In this document: positions 53,374-64,000 of the stretch, one piece after another
How the letters are laid out: each line of letters opens with the position of its first letter
Position numbering within the stretch: position 1 is the stretch's first letter
Program-made: the position numbers and the translations under genes
The notes under the pieces: model-generated
What the model saw: the letters and a program-made list of their open reading frames with translations, nothing else
Database searches by the model: none
Told to the model about the DNA's origin: nothing
Source of the DNA: Curtobacterium luteum
Lineage (GTDB): Bacteria; Actinomycetota; Actinomycetes; Actinomycetales; Microbacteriaceae
Direction: 5' to 3'
NCBI RefSeq assembly: GCF_001475545.1
Contig: NZ_LDQC01000049.1
Location: 16,460-80,459, forward strand
DNA length: 64,000 nucleotides

Positions 53374-54191
53374 AGGAGTTCAGCCAGCTTCTTCTCGTTG
53401 CGGGAGAACACGAAGTAGCCGAGTGCGAGCGAAGCGAAGCCTGCGATGGCGCACGCGACCAGGTCGGTCCAGTTCGGGAGGCGGTTGTCGTACATGAGGT
53501 TGCGGAAGACCTCGGAGAACCGCTCGATGGGGTTGAGCTTGTAGACGTGGATGATCCACGGGTGCCCGGCCTTGTTCGCGGCCTGCTCGACGAGCGACAG
53601 CGGGTAGATGATCGGCGACAGGTACATCCACATCTGCAGAGCGATGCCGACGAGGTGCTGCATGTCGCGGAAGTGCACGTTGACGATCGACAGGATCAGG
53701 CCGAGGCCGGCCGCGAACATCGCCAGGAACACCATGGTCAGCGCGATGAGCGGGATGAAGAGCCAGAACTTGGAGCCGGCGATCGCAAGGGCGATGAGGA
53801 GGACACCCATCTCGACGACCCAGGTGAAGCCGAAGGACCCGACGGCCGCGAGCGGCAGCGTCATCCGCGGGAAGTACACCTTCTTGATGAGCGACCCGTT
53901 CGACACGATCGAGGTCATGCCGGAGTTGATGACGTTCCTGGCGAAGATCCACGGCAGCAGGCCGCACATGAGCCACAGTGGGTAGATGTTCAGCCCGCTG
54001 GGGTCGCCGACCTCGAGCCTCGCCCGGAAGATGAACGAGTAGACGATGGTGTAGATCAGCATCGTCGCCAGCGGGTTGATGAGCGACCACAGCTGACCGA
54101 AGACGGTGCGGCGGTACTTGCCCTTCACCTCTCGTGCTGTGAGGTTCGCCAACAGTTCCCGTGACGACACGAGCTCGTTCAGGTAGGACAT
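53370..54191 (-). CDS. Polysaccharide/teichoic acid ABC exporter, permease subunit
   Basis: A 273-residue, six-helix permease of the Wzm/TagG type. It has an N-terminal amphipathic start (MSYLNELVSSRELLANLTAREVKGKYRRTVFG), LWSLINPLATMLIYTIVYS, the conserved VYFPRMTLPLAAV region and YLSPIIYPL. It moves undecaprenyl-linked polymer to the outer face. The ATG at 54191 agrees with the family start; a longer frame to 54305 is unlikely. It is the first gene of the exporter-TagF operon, divergent from the GT4 gene at 54353. Confidence 0.95.
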   Translation of the reverse strand: MSYLNELVSSRELLANLTAREVKGKYRRTVFGQLWSLINPLATMLIYTIVYSFIFRARLEVGDPSGLNIYPLWLMCGLLPWIFARNVINSGMTSIVSNGSLIKKVYFPRMTLPLAAVGSFGFTWVVEMGVLLIALAIAGSKFWLFIPLIALTMVFLAMFAAGLGLILSIVNVHFRDMQHLVGIALQMWMYLSPIIYPLSLVEQAANKAGHPWIIHVYKLNPIERFSEVFRNLMYDNRLPNWTDLVACAIAGFASLALGYFVFSRNEKKLAELL

Positions 54192-54340
54192 GCTTGGGGC
54201 GAAGGCTCCTCCGGGGCGCGTTCGACCGCGCTCCTGATCGGTAGGGTGACGAGGTATTCTCGCACAGCCCGGCGGGGACCCTGGATGCCACGCCTGCAAG
54301 AGCACTCATGTGGCTGCATGAAGAAGCCTCGGTGAACGCG

Positions 54341-54346
54341 TAGGCT
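54341..54346 (+). promoter_or_regulatory. -10-like element of the GT4 gene at 54353
   Basis: TAGGCT, then 6 nt and the GTG start, consistent with a leaderless mRNA. Confidence 0.5.
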
Positions 54347-54352
54347 GTCACG

Positions 54353-55723
54353 GTGCTCATCAGCTTCGTCAATCATTCGACGGCGCCTGTGAGCCTCGGG
54401 GGCGCGGAGCGGAGCCTGCTCAGGTTCGTCGAGGACTGGCAGGCAGCGGACCCGTCGATGCGTCCCACCTTCGTCACCAAGGCTCCCCGAGGGAAGTTCA
54501 CCGCCGCGCTCGACGAGCGTGGCTGGGAGTACGCCGCGTTCCGGTACCGCGGCTGGGCCCTCCCGAGCCCCCAGCCAGCGCCCGCCGCGGAACGCGCGGC
54601 CTTCGCGACCGTGGACTACGCCGCCGTGAACGCGATCATCCGCCTCTACGAGCGCGAGCGCCCCGACCTCGTCGTCACGAACACCCTCGTCGCGCCGTGG
54701 GCGTCGTTCGCGGCAGCCGTGCTCGGCATCCCGCAGGCGTGGTTCGTCCGCGAGTACGGCGACCTCGACCACGGCCTGCACTTCCAGACCGGACGCGCGG
54801 GCGTCCTCGGCGACATCGGCCTCATAGCGGGTGCCGTCATCACGAACTCCGAGGCGATGCGCACGCACCTCGCGCAGTACATCCCGGCCGAGAAGCTCTC
54901 GATCGCGTACCCGACGGTCGACACCGAGCGGCTGCTCGCCACCCGGTCCGACTCCCCCGCGGTCACCCCGTTCCCGCAGGCCGAGCCCGGGCTCAGGATC
55001 ACGGTCGTCGGTCGGGTCGAGGAGTCGAAGGGCCAGCACCGCGTCATCGACGCCCTCGGCCAGCTGCACGAGCACGGCGTCGCCGCGAGCGTCTGCTTCG
55101 TCGGCGGGTGGAAGCACCCCGGCGAGGACCAGCGCCTCACCGACCGCGCCCGCGCGCTCGGCGTCGCGGACCGCGTCGTGTTCGCCGGCGAGCAGGCCGC
55201 GCCGGCACCGTTCGTCGAGGCCGCCGACGTCTGCGTCACGCCGTCGACCATCGAGGCGTTCGGTCGCACGACGGCGGAGTACATGACGCTCGGCAAGCCC
55301 GTGGTCGCCACCCGCACCGGCGGCAGTGCCGAGCTCATCGAGCCCGGTGTCACCGGCATGCTCGTCGACGCGGACGACACGACGGCGCTCGCGGACGCGC
55401 TGGCGGCCTACGCCGCCGACCCCGGATCGGCCGGGAGGCACGGCGCGGCTGCCCAGGAGCGGCTCACGTCGGTCCTCGGCGCGGGTCACGACAACGCGGC
55501 CGCGATCGCTCGCCTCTCCTCCCTGGTCGGCACCGAGGGCTACCGGCTCCCGCAGGCAGCGCGGTACTGGTTCGAGTTGCCCGGTGCGTACGCGTCGCTC
55601 GGTGCGACGAGCGCCCGTGCGGCCGTCGGCCTCCTCGCGAACCGCGTGCGGACCCGGAGCGGCGCCGTCGGCCGTGTCCTGGCCCGCCCGGGAGCCGTGG
55701 TCCGGAAGCTGGTCCGCCGGTGA
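54353..55723 (+). CDS. Family 4 glycosyltransferase (GT-B)
   Basis: A 456-residue enzyme. The N-terminal GLGGAE-type glycine loop reads SLGGAERSLLRFV. The donor half has TVVGRVEESKGQHRVIDAL, then PAPFVEAADVCVTPSTIEAFGRTTAEYMTLGKPVV with the E-x7-E pair (Glu of IEAFGRTTAE), and GVTGMLVDADDT. It is a retaining transferase acting in the cytosol on the surface polymer or its lipid precursor. The last ~80 residues are basic and may touch the membrane. The stop overlaps the next GTG (GTGA). Confidence 0.93.
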   Translation: MLISFVNHSTAPVSLGGAERSLLRFVEDWQAADPSMRPTFVTKAPRGKFTAALDERGWEYAAFRYRGWALPSPQPAPAAERAAFATVDYAAVNAIIRLYERERPDLVVTNTLVAPWASFAAAVLGIPQAWFVREYGDLDHGLHFQTGRAGVLGDIGLIAGAVITNSEAMRTHLAQYIPAEKLSIAYPTVDTERLLATRSDSPAVTPFPQAEPGLRITVVGRVEESKGQHRVIDALGQLHEHGVAASVCFVGGWKHPGEDQRLTDRARALGVADRVVFAGEQAAPAPFVEAADVCVTPSTIEAFGRTTAEYMTLGKPVVATRTGGSAELIEPGVTGMLVDADDTTALADALAAYAADPGSAGRHGAAAQERLTSVLGAGHDNAAAIARLSSLVGTEGYRLPQAARYWFELPGAYASLGATSARAAVGLLANRVRTRSGAVGRVLARPGAVVRKLVRR

Positions 55724-57174
55724 GCGCGGCACGACGGCCGGTCACCATCGTGGTCCCGGTCTACGACGACCTCCCGGGGCTCGAACGCTGCATCGAAGCG
55801 CTGCTCGAGACCGTCGACTTCAGCGTCGACCGGGTGCTCCTCGCGAACGACGTCGGGCCGCGTGTCGACAAGATCGAGGCCCGCGTCCTCGAGCTCGTGG
55901 GCGACCACCCCGGGTTCGAGTACGCGCGCAACGCACGGAACCTCGGCTTCGTCGGCAACTGCAACCGTGCCGTGCTCGAACTCGACCAGACCGGCAACGA
56001 CGTCCTGCTGCTCAACAGCGACACCGTGCCGCTGCCCGGCTTCCTCGACGAGATGACGGCCGTCCTCCAGGAGGACGACTGGATCGGCGTGGTGTGTGCG
56101 CGGAGCGACAACGCGACGATCGCCTCGTACCCGTACGCTCGCCGGAACCCGCGGGCGAACCTCGTACCTCGCCGCACCCGCGAACTCCACGGCCGGACGA
56201 AGTACCTGCTGCCGCAGTACACGGTCTCCCCCGTCGCGATGGGTTTCTGCTTCCTCATCCGCCGCGAGGTGATCGACCGCTTCGGCCTGTTCGACGACGT
56301 GTTCTCGCCGGGCTACGGCGAGGAGAACGACTTCTGCCTCCGCATCAACGAGCACGGCTTCCAGTCCGTCCTCGCGAACCGCGCCCTCGTCCTGCACACC
56401 GGGTCGACGAGCTTCAGCGGCGACCGCGGCCCATCGCTGCGCCTCGAGCACGAGCGCATCCTGCTCGAGCGCTACCCGTTCTACGCCGGCGCCGTCGCCC
56501 TGTTCCTCGCGCGCCACCGGGACGCGGTCGACGTGTTCGCCGATGCCTTCATGCCGGACGACGACGTGGTCCGCGTCGCACTGCACCTGCCGGAGGCGCT
56601 CACCAGCAGGGTCGTCGAACGGACGAAGCAGGTCCTCGAGGCCGCGCCCGACGACGTCGTCGTGACGCTCATCGTCGCGAAGCCGCAGCTCCGGACCGCT
56701 CGTCAGGCCTTCCCGGGAGCGGCGATCGCGGTCGGCGGACGCCCTCGGCAGATCTTCGACGTCGCCGTCGCGCTCGGAGCGCTGACCACGTTCGGACAGC
56801 TCTCGGCGCTCAACGCGAACGCGCCCCGGTGGATCCTCGTCGACCCGGTGTCGCAGGACCTCCGCTGGTCGCACGCGGTCTCGAACCACCGCGCCTCGGC
56901 CATCGACCGCATCCTCCGCCGCTTCGAGAACCAGAGCACGAGCTGGCAGGACGGTACCGAACTCGTCCGCCTCATCCGGACTGCCGTCGCGACCGACATC
57001 GACCCGGCGGCGCTCCGTGCCCGCTGGCACGCGGTGTCGGACATCGCCGAGGCCACCGGACTGCTCGTGCACCGAGCCACCGTCTCCATCCGGCGACTCA
57101 CCGCGCTCACCTTCGGAGCACGCAACCCGCGACTCGTCGCACGCATCCGCTCCATCACCGGCCGCGGTGCCTGA
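55720..57174 (+). CDS. Family 2-like glycosyltransferase (GT-A), paralogue of the gene at 38996
   Basis: A 484-residue enzyme. GT-A motifs are TIVVPVYDDLPGLERC, LLANDVGP, NLGFVGNCNRAV, LLLNSDTVPLPGFLDE, SDNATIAS, MGFCFLIRREVI and GYGEENDFCLRI, in the same order and spacing as the 481-residue enzyme at 38996. The C-terminal ~200 residues have the same general layout. GTG (55720) overlaps the upstream stop by 4 bp. The 3' end overlaps the PMT-type gene by 8 bp (GTGCCTGA). Confidence 0.92.
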   Translation: MSAARRPVTIVVPVYDDLPGLERCIEALLETVDFSVDRVLLANDVGPRVDKIEARVLELVGDHPGFEYARNARNLGFVGNCNRAVLELDQTGNDVLLLNSDTVPLPGFLDEMTAVLQEDDWIGVVCARSDNATIASYPYARRNPRANLVPRRTRELHGRTKYLLPQYTVSPVAMGFCFLIRREVIDRFGLFDDVFSPGYGEENDFCLRINEHGFQSVLANRALVLHTGSTSFSGDRGPSLRLEHERILLERYPFYAGAVALFLARHRDAVDVFADAFMPDDDVVRVALHLPEALTSRVVERTKQVLEAAPDDVVVTLIVAKPQLRTARQAFPGAAIAVGGRPRQIFDVAVALGALTTFGQLSALNANAPRWILVDPVSQDLRWSHAVSNHRASAIDRILRRFENQSTSWQDGTELVRLIRTAVATDIDPAALRARWHAVSDIAEATGLLVHRATVSIRRLTALTFGARNPRLVARIRSITGRGA

Positions 57175-58621
57175 CCCGCGTCCGCGCCACCGGCCGGTCG
57201 GCCTCACGGCCACTCGGCCGTTCCGACTGGCCGTGGTCGTGCTGCTCGGCGTCTGGGCGCTGTACCAGTGCTTCTGGAACCTCCTCGGACAGAACGTCCA
57301 CGGCGACGAGTCCATCTACGTCCGCGCAGGCTGGTCCTACCTGCACGGGGACTTCTCCGCGAACCGCGAGCACCCGCCGACGGCGAAGTACCTGTTCGGT
57401 GCCGCGCAGGTGCTGTTCGGGCAGGGCGTCCTCGGTCCCCGTGTCGTGGTCGGGGTCCTCGTCGTGCTGGTCGGTGCCGCCCTGTTCTGGTGGTTCCGGA
57501 AGGAGACCGGGTTCTGGACGGGCGTGCTCGTCGCCGCGGTCTGGCTGCTCACCCCGCGCGACTTCCTCGGTGCCCGGGTCGATCGGTACGCGCTGCTCGA
57601 CCCGGTGATGATCGCGTTCGCCGTCCTGGCCCTCGCGACCGCCTGGGCGTGGATCCGCAGTGGTCGTCCGTGGCTCGCCCCGGTCTCCGGCGTGTTGTTC
57701 GCGTTCTCGGTGACGTCGAAGGTCTCGACCATCGTGCTGCTGCCGGCGTTCGTCCTCCTGCCCCTGCTCTTCCGCCAGCCGCGGCGGCTCCTCAGCGGTG
57801 GGGTGGCGTGGCTGATCGCCTTCGTGCTGGCCGTGGTCGCCCTCTACGCGCCGATGGGCACGCGGTCAGCGATCGCGTACATGGTCCGGTTCCAGAACGG
57901 TCAGAACGAGAACGGACACCCACTCAGCATCGCGGGAGAGGTCCACACGTTCGCACCCTGGTGGGCGAACGCGTACTTCCTGTGGCACGGCGTCGGCACG
58001 GTCACGACCGTCGTGCTCGTCCTGGGACTGCTGGCGGCCCTGTTGCTGCGCCCCGGCCGGCTCGTCGCGTTCCTCGGGACCGCTCTCGGCCTGCTCGTGG
58101 TCTTCTACACGTTCGTCGCACACATCGCGCTCGCGAACTACTACGCCGCCTGGATGCCACTGCTCATCGCGCTCGCAGCACTGGGGATCACTCGGGTGGC
58201 CGCAGCCGTCCGTCCTCCGCTCGGTGCGGTCGCCGTCGCCGTCCTCGTCGCGGCCCTGGTGGTCCCGGCAGCCGCGGAGAGCGTCACGATCGCTCGGACC
58301 CACCCGACGGGCATCGCGCTCGTCGCCCGGTGGCTCGACGACCACGGTCGATCCGCGGGAGGTGTCCTGTTCGCTGCGGCGACGCCGACGCTCACGGACC
58401 CGTACTTCGCCGGTCGCGGCTCGATGGAGACCGACGACGGTCCGTTCGTCGCCCTCGTGGTCGGGGGCGATCGGCGCTTCCCACCCTCTGACGAGGTGAC
58501 GACGTTCCTGAAGGACCACCGCACGGAGCTCCGCCGCACGGACATCGACGGCTTCGCCGTCTGGACTCCTCGCTCCGGGTCCATCGTGGAGCAGCAGCGC
58601 CGGCTGACCGTGACCGACTGA
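57167..58621 (+). CDS. PMT/ArnT-type membrane glycosyltransferase
   Basis: A 484-residue polytopic protein with about ten to twelve hydrophobic segments. The first outer loop has the acidic pair of GT39/83 enzymes in GQNVHGDESIYVRAG (Asp47-Glu48), then REHPPTAKYLFG, and a second-loop LGARVDRYALLDPV. Such enzymes move a sugar from a polyprenyl-phosphate donor to a protein, lipid or polymer on the outer face. The C-terminal ~110 residues form a soluble tail. It is the third gene of the 54353 operon and ends before a family A hairpin shared with the convergent gene. Confidence 0.9.
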   Translation: MPDPRPRHRPVGLTATRPFRLAVVVLLGVWALYQCFWNLLGQNVHGDESIYVRAGWSYLHGDFSANREHPPTAKYLFGAAQVLFGQGVLGPRVVVGVLVVLVGAALFWWFRKETGFWTGVLVAAVWLLTPRDFLGARVDRYALLDPVMIAFAVLALATAWAWIRSGRPWLAPVSGVLFAFSVTSKVSTIVLLPAFVLLPLLFRQPRRLLSGGVAWLIAFVLAVVALYAPMGTRSAIAYMVRFQNGQNENGHPLSIAGEVHTFAPWWANAYFLWHGVGTVTTVVLVLGLLAALLLRPGRLVAFLGTALGLLVVFYTFVAHIALANYYAAWMPLLIALAALGITRVAAAVRPPLGAVAVAVLVAALVVPAAAESVTIARTHPTGIALVARWLDDHGRSAGGVLFAAATPTLTDPYFAGRGSMETDDGPFVALVVGGDRRFPPSDEVTTFLKDHRTELRRTDIDGFAVWTPRSGSIVEQQRRLTVTD

Positions 58622-58649
58622 CGCGCGTCCGCGAACGCGACCACCCACC

Positions 58650-58691
58650 GGCCTGGAGGCACCCGGCGGCCCCGTCCCGCGCCTCCAGGCC
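58650..58691. terminator. Family A inverted repeat between convergent genes
   Basis: GGCCTGGAGGC and GCCTCCAGGCC (11-bp perfect stem) flank a 20-nt spacer with GGCGG at positions 5-9. It lies 28 bp past the PMT-type stop and 1 bp before the stop of the opposite gene, so it may serve both. Confidence 0.7.
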
Positions 58692-58692
58692 G

Positions 58693-59493
58693 TCAGACCA
58701 CCGCGTCGATGACGGGGCGGTGGCGCGCCGCGGCGGTCGCGTCCCACGCGCCGAGCAGGTGCAGCGTCGCGATGCGGAACGCGAGCGCGCGGACCAGCAG
58801 CTGCGACCACTCGGTGATGCCGTCGCCGAGCGCACCGAGGCGACCGAGTGGGAACGCGTGCCAGCAGACGGCGTCGACCGCGGCGACGGCGGAGCCGAGC
58901 CCGGCCGGTCGCCAGTACGGCGGCCAGTCGATGACGGTCGGCGGGTGCCCTCCGGCGAACAGGACGTTGCCGAGCAGGTCGCCGTGCACGAGCTGGAACG
59001 GCGACCGGACCGGCCTGAACGCAGCGGCGAGGCGGTCGAGCGACGGGTCACGGGGCAGCGGTTCCTCTTCCCAGGCCATGCGGTCGGCCCGGCTCCAGGC
59101 GTCGTCGGGCCGGACCGGATCCGACCCGGCACCGAGGAAGGCCGGACGGTCCAGGTGAGCGAGCGCGCGGTGGAAGGCCCGTCCGGCACGGAGGACGTCC
59201 TCGACGCGGCGCTCGTCGGCGCGGCCGGGCACGAACTCCCAGGCCTCCCAACTGCCGGAGCGCCACGCGCCGTCGGTCGTGGCGATCGGCCGCGGAGTCC
59301 GGAACGCTGAGGTGTGCGGCAGCTCGGCCAGGACGGTCGCGCGCCAGTCGGTCACCGTGGGGCCGTCGTCTGGCCGGAGCACGACGTCGCCCACGCGCCA
59401 GGCCATGCCGCGGCCTCCCGGGAGCCGGACGGGCGTGACGCCGGCCGCCCCGAAGGCGCGCAGCACGGCGTCGTCGGGGCGGTCGGGCGTCAC
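58693..59493 (-). CDS. Phosphotransferase-like protein (TIGR02569-like actinobacterial family)
   Basis: A 266-residue protein with an aminoglycoside phosphotransferase/choline-kinase-like core: LVHGDLLGNVLF (HGD.x4.N catalytic loop) and TVIDWPPYWRP (metal-binding Asp). The N-terminal lobe is short and glycine-rich (LPGGRGMAWRVGDVVLRPD). This pattern recalls the actinobacterial family TIGR02569, whose substrate is unknown, and I see no reason to call it a resistance gene. The GTG starts one base after the dnaE stop, so it is co-transcribed and probably coupled to dnaE. Confidence 0.85.
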   Translation of the reverse strand: MTPDRPDDAVLRAFGAAGVTPVRLPGGRGMAWRVGDVVLRPDDGPTVTDWRATVLAELPHTSAFRTPRPIATTDGAWRSGSWEAWEFVPGRADERRVEDVLRAGRAFHRALAHLDRPAFLGAGSDPVRPDDAWSRADRMAWEEEPLPRDPSLDRLAAAFRPVRSPFQLVHGDLLGNVLFAGGHPPTVIDWPPYWRPAGLGSAVAAVDAVCWHAFPLGRLGALGDGITEWSQLLVRALAFRIATLHLLGAWDATAAARHRPVIDAVV

Positions 59494-59494
59494 G

Positions 59495-63028
<3,534 letters not shown>

Positions 63029-63067
63029 GGAACCTCCGGTTCGCGGGAGCTGCTGCGGTGTGGGAAC

Positions 63068-63073
63068 AGCCTA
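63068..63073 (-). promoter_or_regulatory. dnaE -10-like element
   Basis: TAGGCT on the minus strand, 39 nt before the dnaE GTG. No clear -35 is seen. Confidence 0.4.
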
Positions 63074-63190
63074 ACCGCGACCACCCACATCCTCGGCGCG
63101 TCGGCGCGGCGGCGGGCGGCTCCGGTTCCGGCCGCTTCGAGTGCGCGGCACCGAGGCCGGGCACGACACGCGCAAGCGCTGGTCGCCGGG

Positions 63191-63276
63191 GTCGCACGAC
63201 ACGCCGCGTGCGTGCCATCGAGGTGGCACGAAGTGTCGCCGCGGAGCGTCGAGAGCGACACGTTCCGCGACCTCGG
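63191..63276. repeat. Family B repeat, copy 3 (one 32-bp unit plus terminal module)
   Basis: GTCGCAC at 63191 and GTGGCAC at 63223 are 32 bp apart. The second starts a 54-nt module containing TCGAGAGCGACAC and ending GACCTCGG. This matches the layout at 34489-34573. It lies about 120 bp upstream of the dnaE promoter. No gene is seen anywhere from 63029 to 64000. Confidence 0.85.
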
Positions 63277-63335
63277 CGGACGCAGCCGGGCGTGTCGAGC
63301 ACGCCGGGCGAACGCGCGGCTGTGGGGCGCGCGCT

Positions 63336-63383
63336 GACGGACGGGAGGCGCGCGGCGGGCTGGCGCCGCGCCTCCAGTCCGTC
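63336..63383. repeat. Family A inverted repeat between family B copies
   Basis: GACGGACGGGAGGC (63336-63349) and GCCTCCAGTCCGTC (63370-63383) pair at 13 of 14 positions around a 20-nt spacer with GGCGG at positions 5-9. Confidence 0.88.
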
Positions 63384-63419
63384 GCGGGGTTCGTCGCCCG
63401 CGGGGCGTGCCGCCGAGCG

Positions 63420-64000
63420 GTCACGACGCGCCGCTCGCAGGTCGCCGAGGTCGCACGACGCGCCGCTCGCAGGTCGCCGAGGTCGCACGACGCGCCGCGT
63501 GCGTGCCGCCGTGGTTGCACGAAGTGTCGCCTCGGGCCGTCGAGAGCGACACATTGCGCGACCTCGTCGACCGTGGTCGGGCGCGCCGGCGACTCGACCG
63601 CGCGCGCAACCGCAGACGGCGTACAGGCAGGTCGCACGAGGTCACACGACGCGCCGCGTGCGTGCCGCCGTGGTTGCACGAAGTGTCGCCTCCGGCCGTC
63701 GAGAGCGACACATTACGCGACCTCGTCGACCGCGGTCGGGCGCGCCGGCGACTCGACCGCGCGCGCAACCGCAGACGGCGTACGGGCAGGCCGCCGAGGT
63801 TCCACGACGCGCCGCCCACGTGCCGCCGTGGTCGCACGAAGTGTCGCCTCGGGCCGTCGAGAGCGACACATTACGCGACCTCGTCGACCGCGGTCGGGCG
63901 CGCCGGCGACTCGACCGCGCGCGCAACCGCCGACGGCGTACGGGCAGGCCGCCGAGGTTCCACGACGCGCCGCCCACGTGCCGCCGTGGTCGCACGAAGT
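63420..64000. repeat. Family B array, copies 4-7, with a 158-bp higher-order period (runs off the window)
   Basis: Three 32-bp units (63420, shortened by 2, then 63450 and 63482) lead to a terminal module at 63514. The pattern of one unit plus module plus a constant ~73-nt stretch then repeats: units at 63641, 63799 and 63957, modules at 63673, 63831 and 63989. The word GAAGTG recurs at 63521, 63680 and 63838, and the window ends inside the next copy (63996), so periods are 159, 158 and 158. Each module contains the inverted pair GTGTCGC-N15-GCGACAC. The period is not a multiple of three, so repeated open frames here are not coding. Confidence 0.92.

Noticed and set aside
58693..59493. Aminoglycoside resistance gene
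   Set aside because: Only the general kinase catalytic loop is shared. The family is a housekeeping-type actinobacterial protein coupled to dnaE.
63071..63995. Arginine-rich open frames on the minus strand across the repeat field
   Set aside because: They only translate the 158/159-bp repeats, whose period is not a multiple of three, and have no start signal or recognisable domain.
63420..64000. CRISPR array
   Set aside because: The 32-bp units are contiguous and spacer-free, and the larger period contains repeated, not unique, sequence. No cas gene is present.

Overview
The window is a contiguous piece of a very GC-rich actinobacterial chromosome. Gene order (leuS, comEA-comEC-holA, rpsT, lepA), a cydABDC operon, a ctaC-ctaD-ctaF oxidase operon preceded by erpA, and the DUF3043 and TIGR02569-like proteins point to Microbacteriaceae. 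Curtobacterium is my best guess, from general knowledge and not from a database search. Genes are packed tightly with many 1-8 bp stop/start overlaps. No rRNA, tRNA, insertion sequence, prophage or CRISPR array was seen.

Layout. 0-5 kb: the 3' part of a HAD hydrolase, a DUF1990 protein, a small membrane protein, lepA and a class I aminotransferase. 5-13 kb: rpsT, holA, the DNA-uptake genes comEC/comEA, and leuS. 13-19 kb: cytochrome bd oxidase cydA-cydB-cydD-cydC. 19-22 kb: a four-gene glycine betaine/osmoprotectant ABC importer. 22-28 kb: a TetR regulator, an App1-type phosphatase, a GH15 glucanase/trehalase-like enzyme and a glucose-6-phosphate dehydrogenase-like enzyme. 28-32 kb: aa3 oxidase subunits CtaC/D/F and ErpA. 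32-37.5 kb: an M20 dipeptidase, a DUF3043 protein and the operon hisD-nrdR-pyrD. 37.5-58.6 kb: a large cell-surface glycan locus. 58.7-63 kb: a phosphotransferase-like protein and dnaE. 63-64 kb: a repeat field.

The glycan locus has nine glycosyltransferase genes, among them a WsaF-like enzyme, an 881-residue enzyme with two GT-A domains, and an 897-residue fusion of a GT-A domain to a TagF-like polyol-phosphate polymerase. It also has a Wzm/Wzt (TagGH)-type exporter, an OafA-type acyltransferase with a SGNH domain, a PMT/ArnT-type membrane glycosyltransferase and a secreted FN3-nuclease. Together these could build, decorate and export a teichoic-acid-like or capsular polymer. The chemistry is inferred from domains only.

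The most unusual content is non-coding. Two recurrent extragenic repeat families occur. Family A (six copies) has arms GGAGGC/GCCTCC exactly 20 nt apart, always with GGCGG at spacer positions 5-9. Family B (seven copies) has contiguous 32-bp units capped by a ~53-nt terminal module. The two lie together at 34.2-34.6 kb (B-A-A-B) and 63.2-64.0 kb (B-A-B array). Three further unrelated short tandem arrays (units of 20, 31 and 19 bp) lie at gene ends. The 20-bp array appears to have removed the comEC stop codon, so that comEC reads into holA. Many genes show a -10-like hexamer 6-8 nt before the start codon, suggesting leaderless mRNAs. The cydA promoter carries a 17-bp palindrome over its -35 region.
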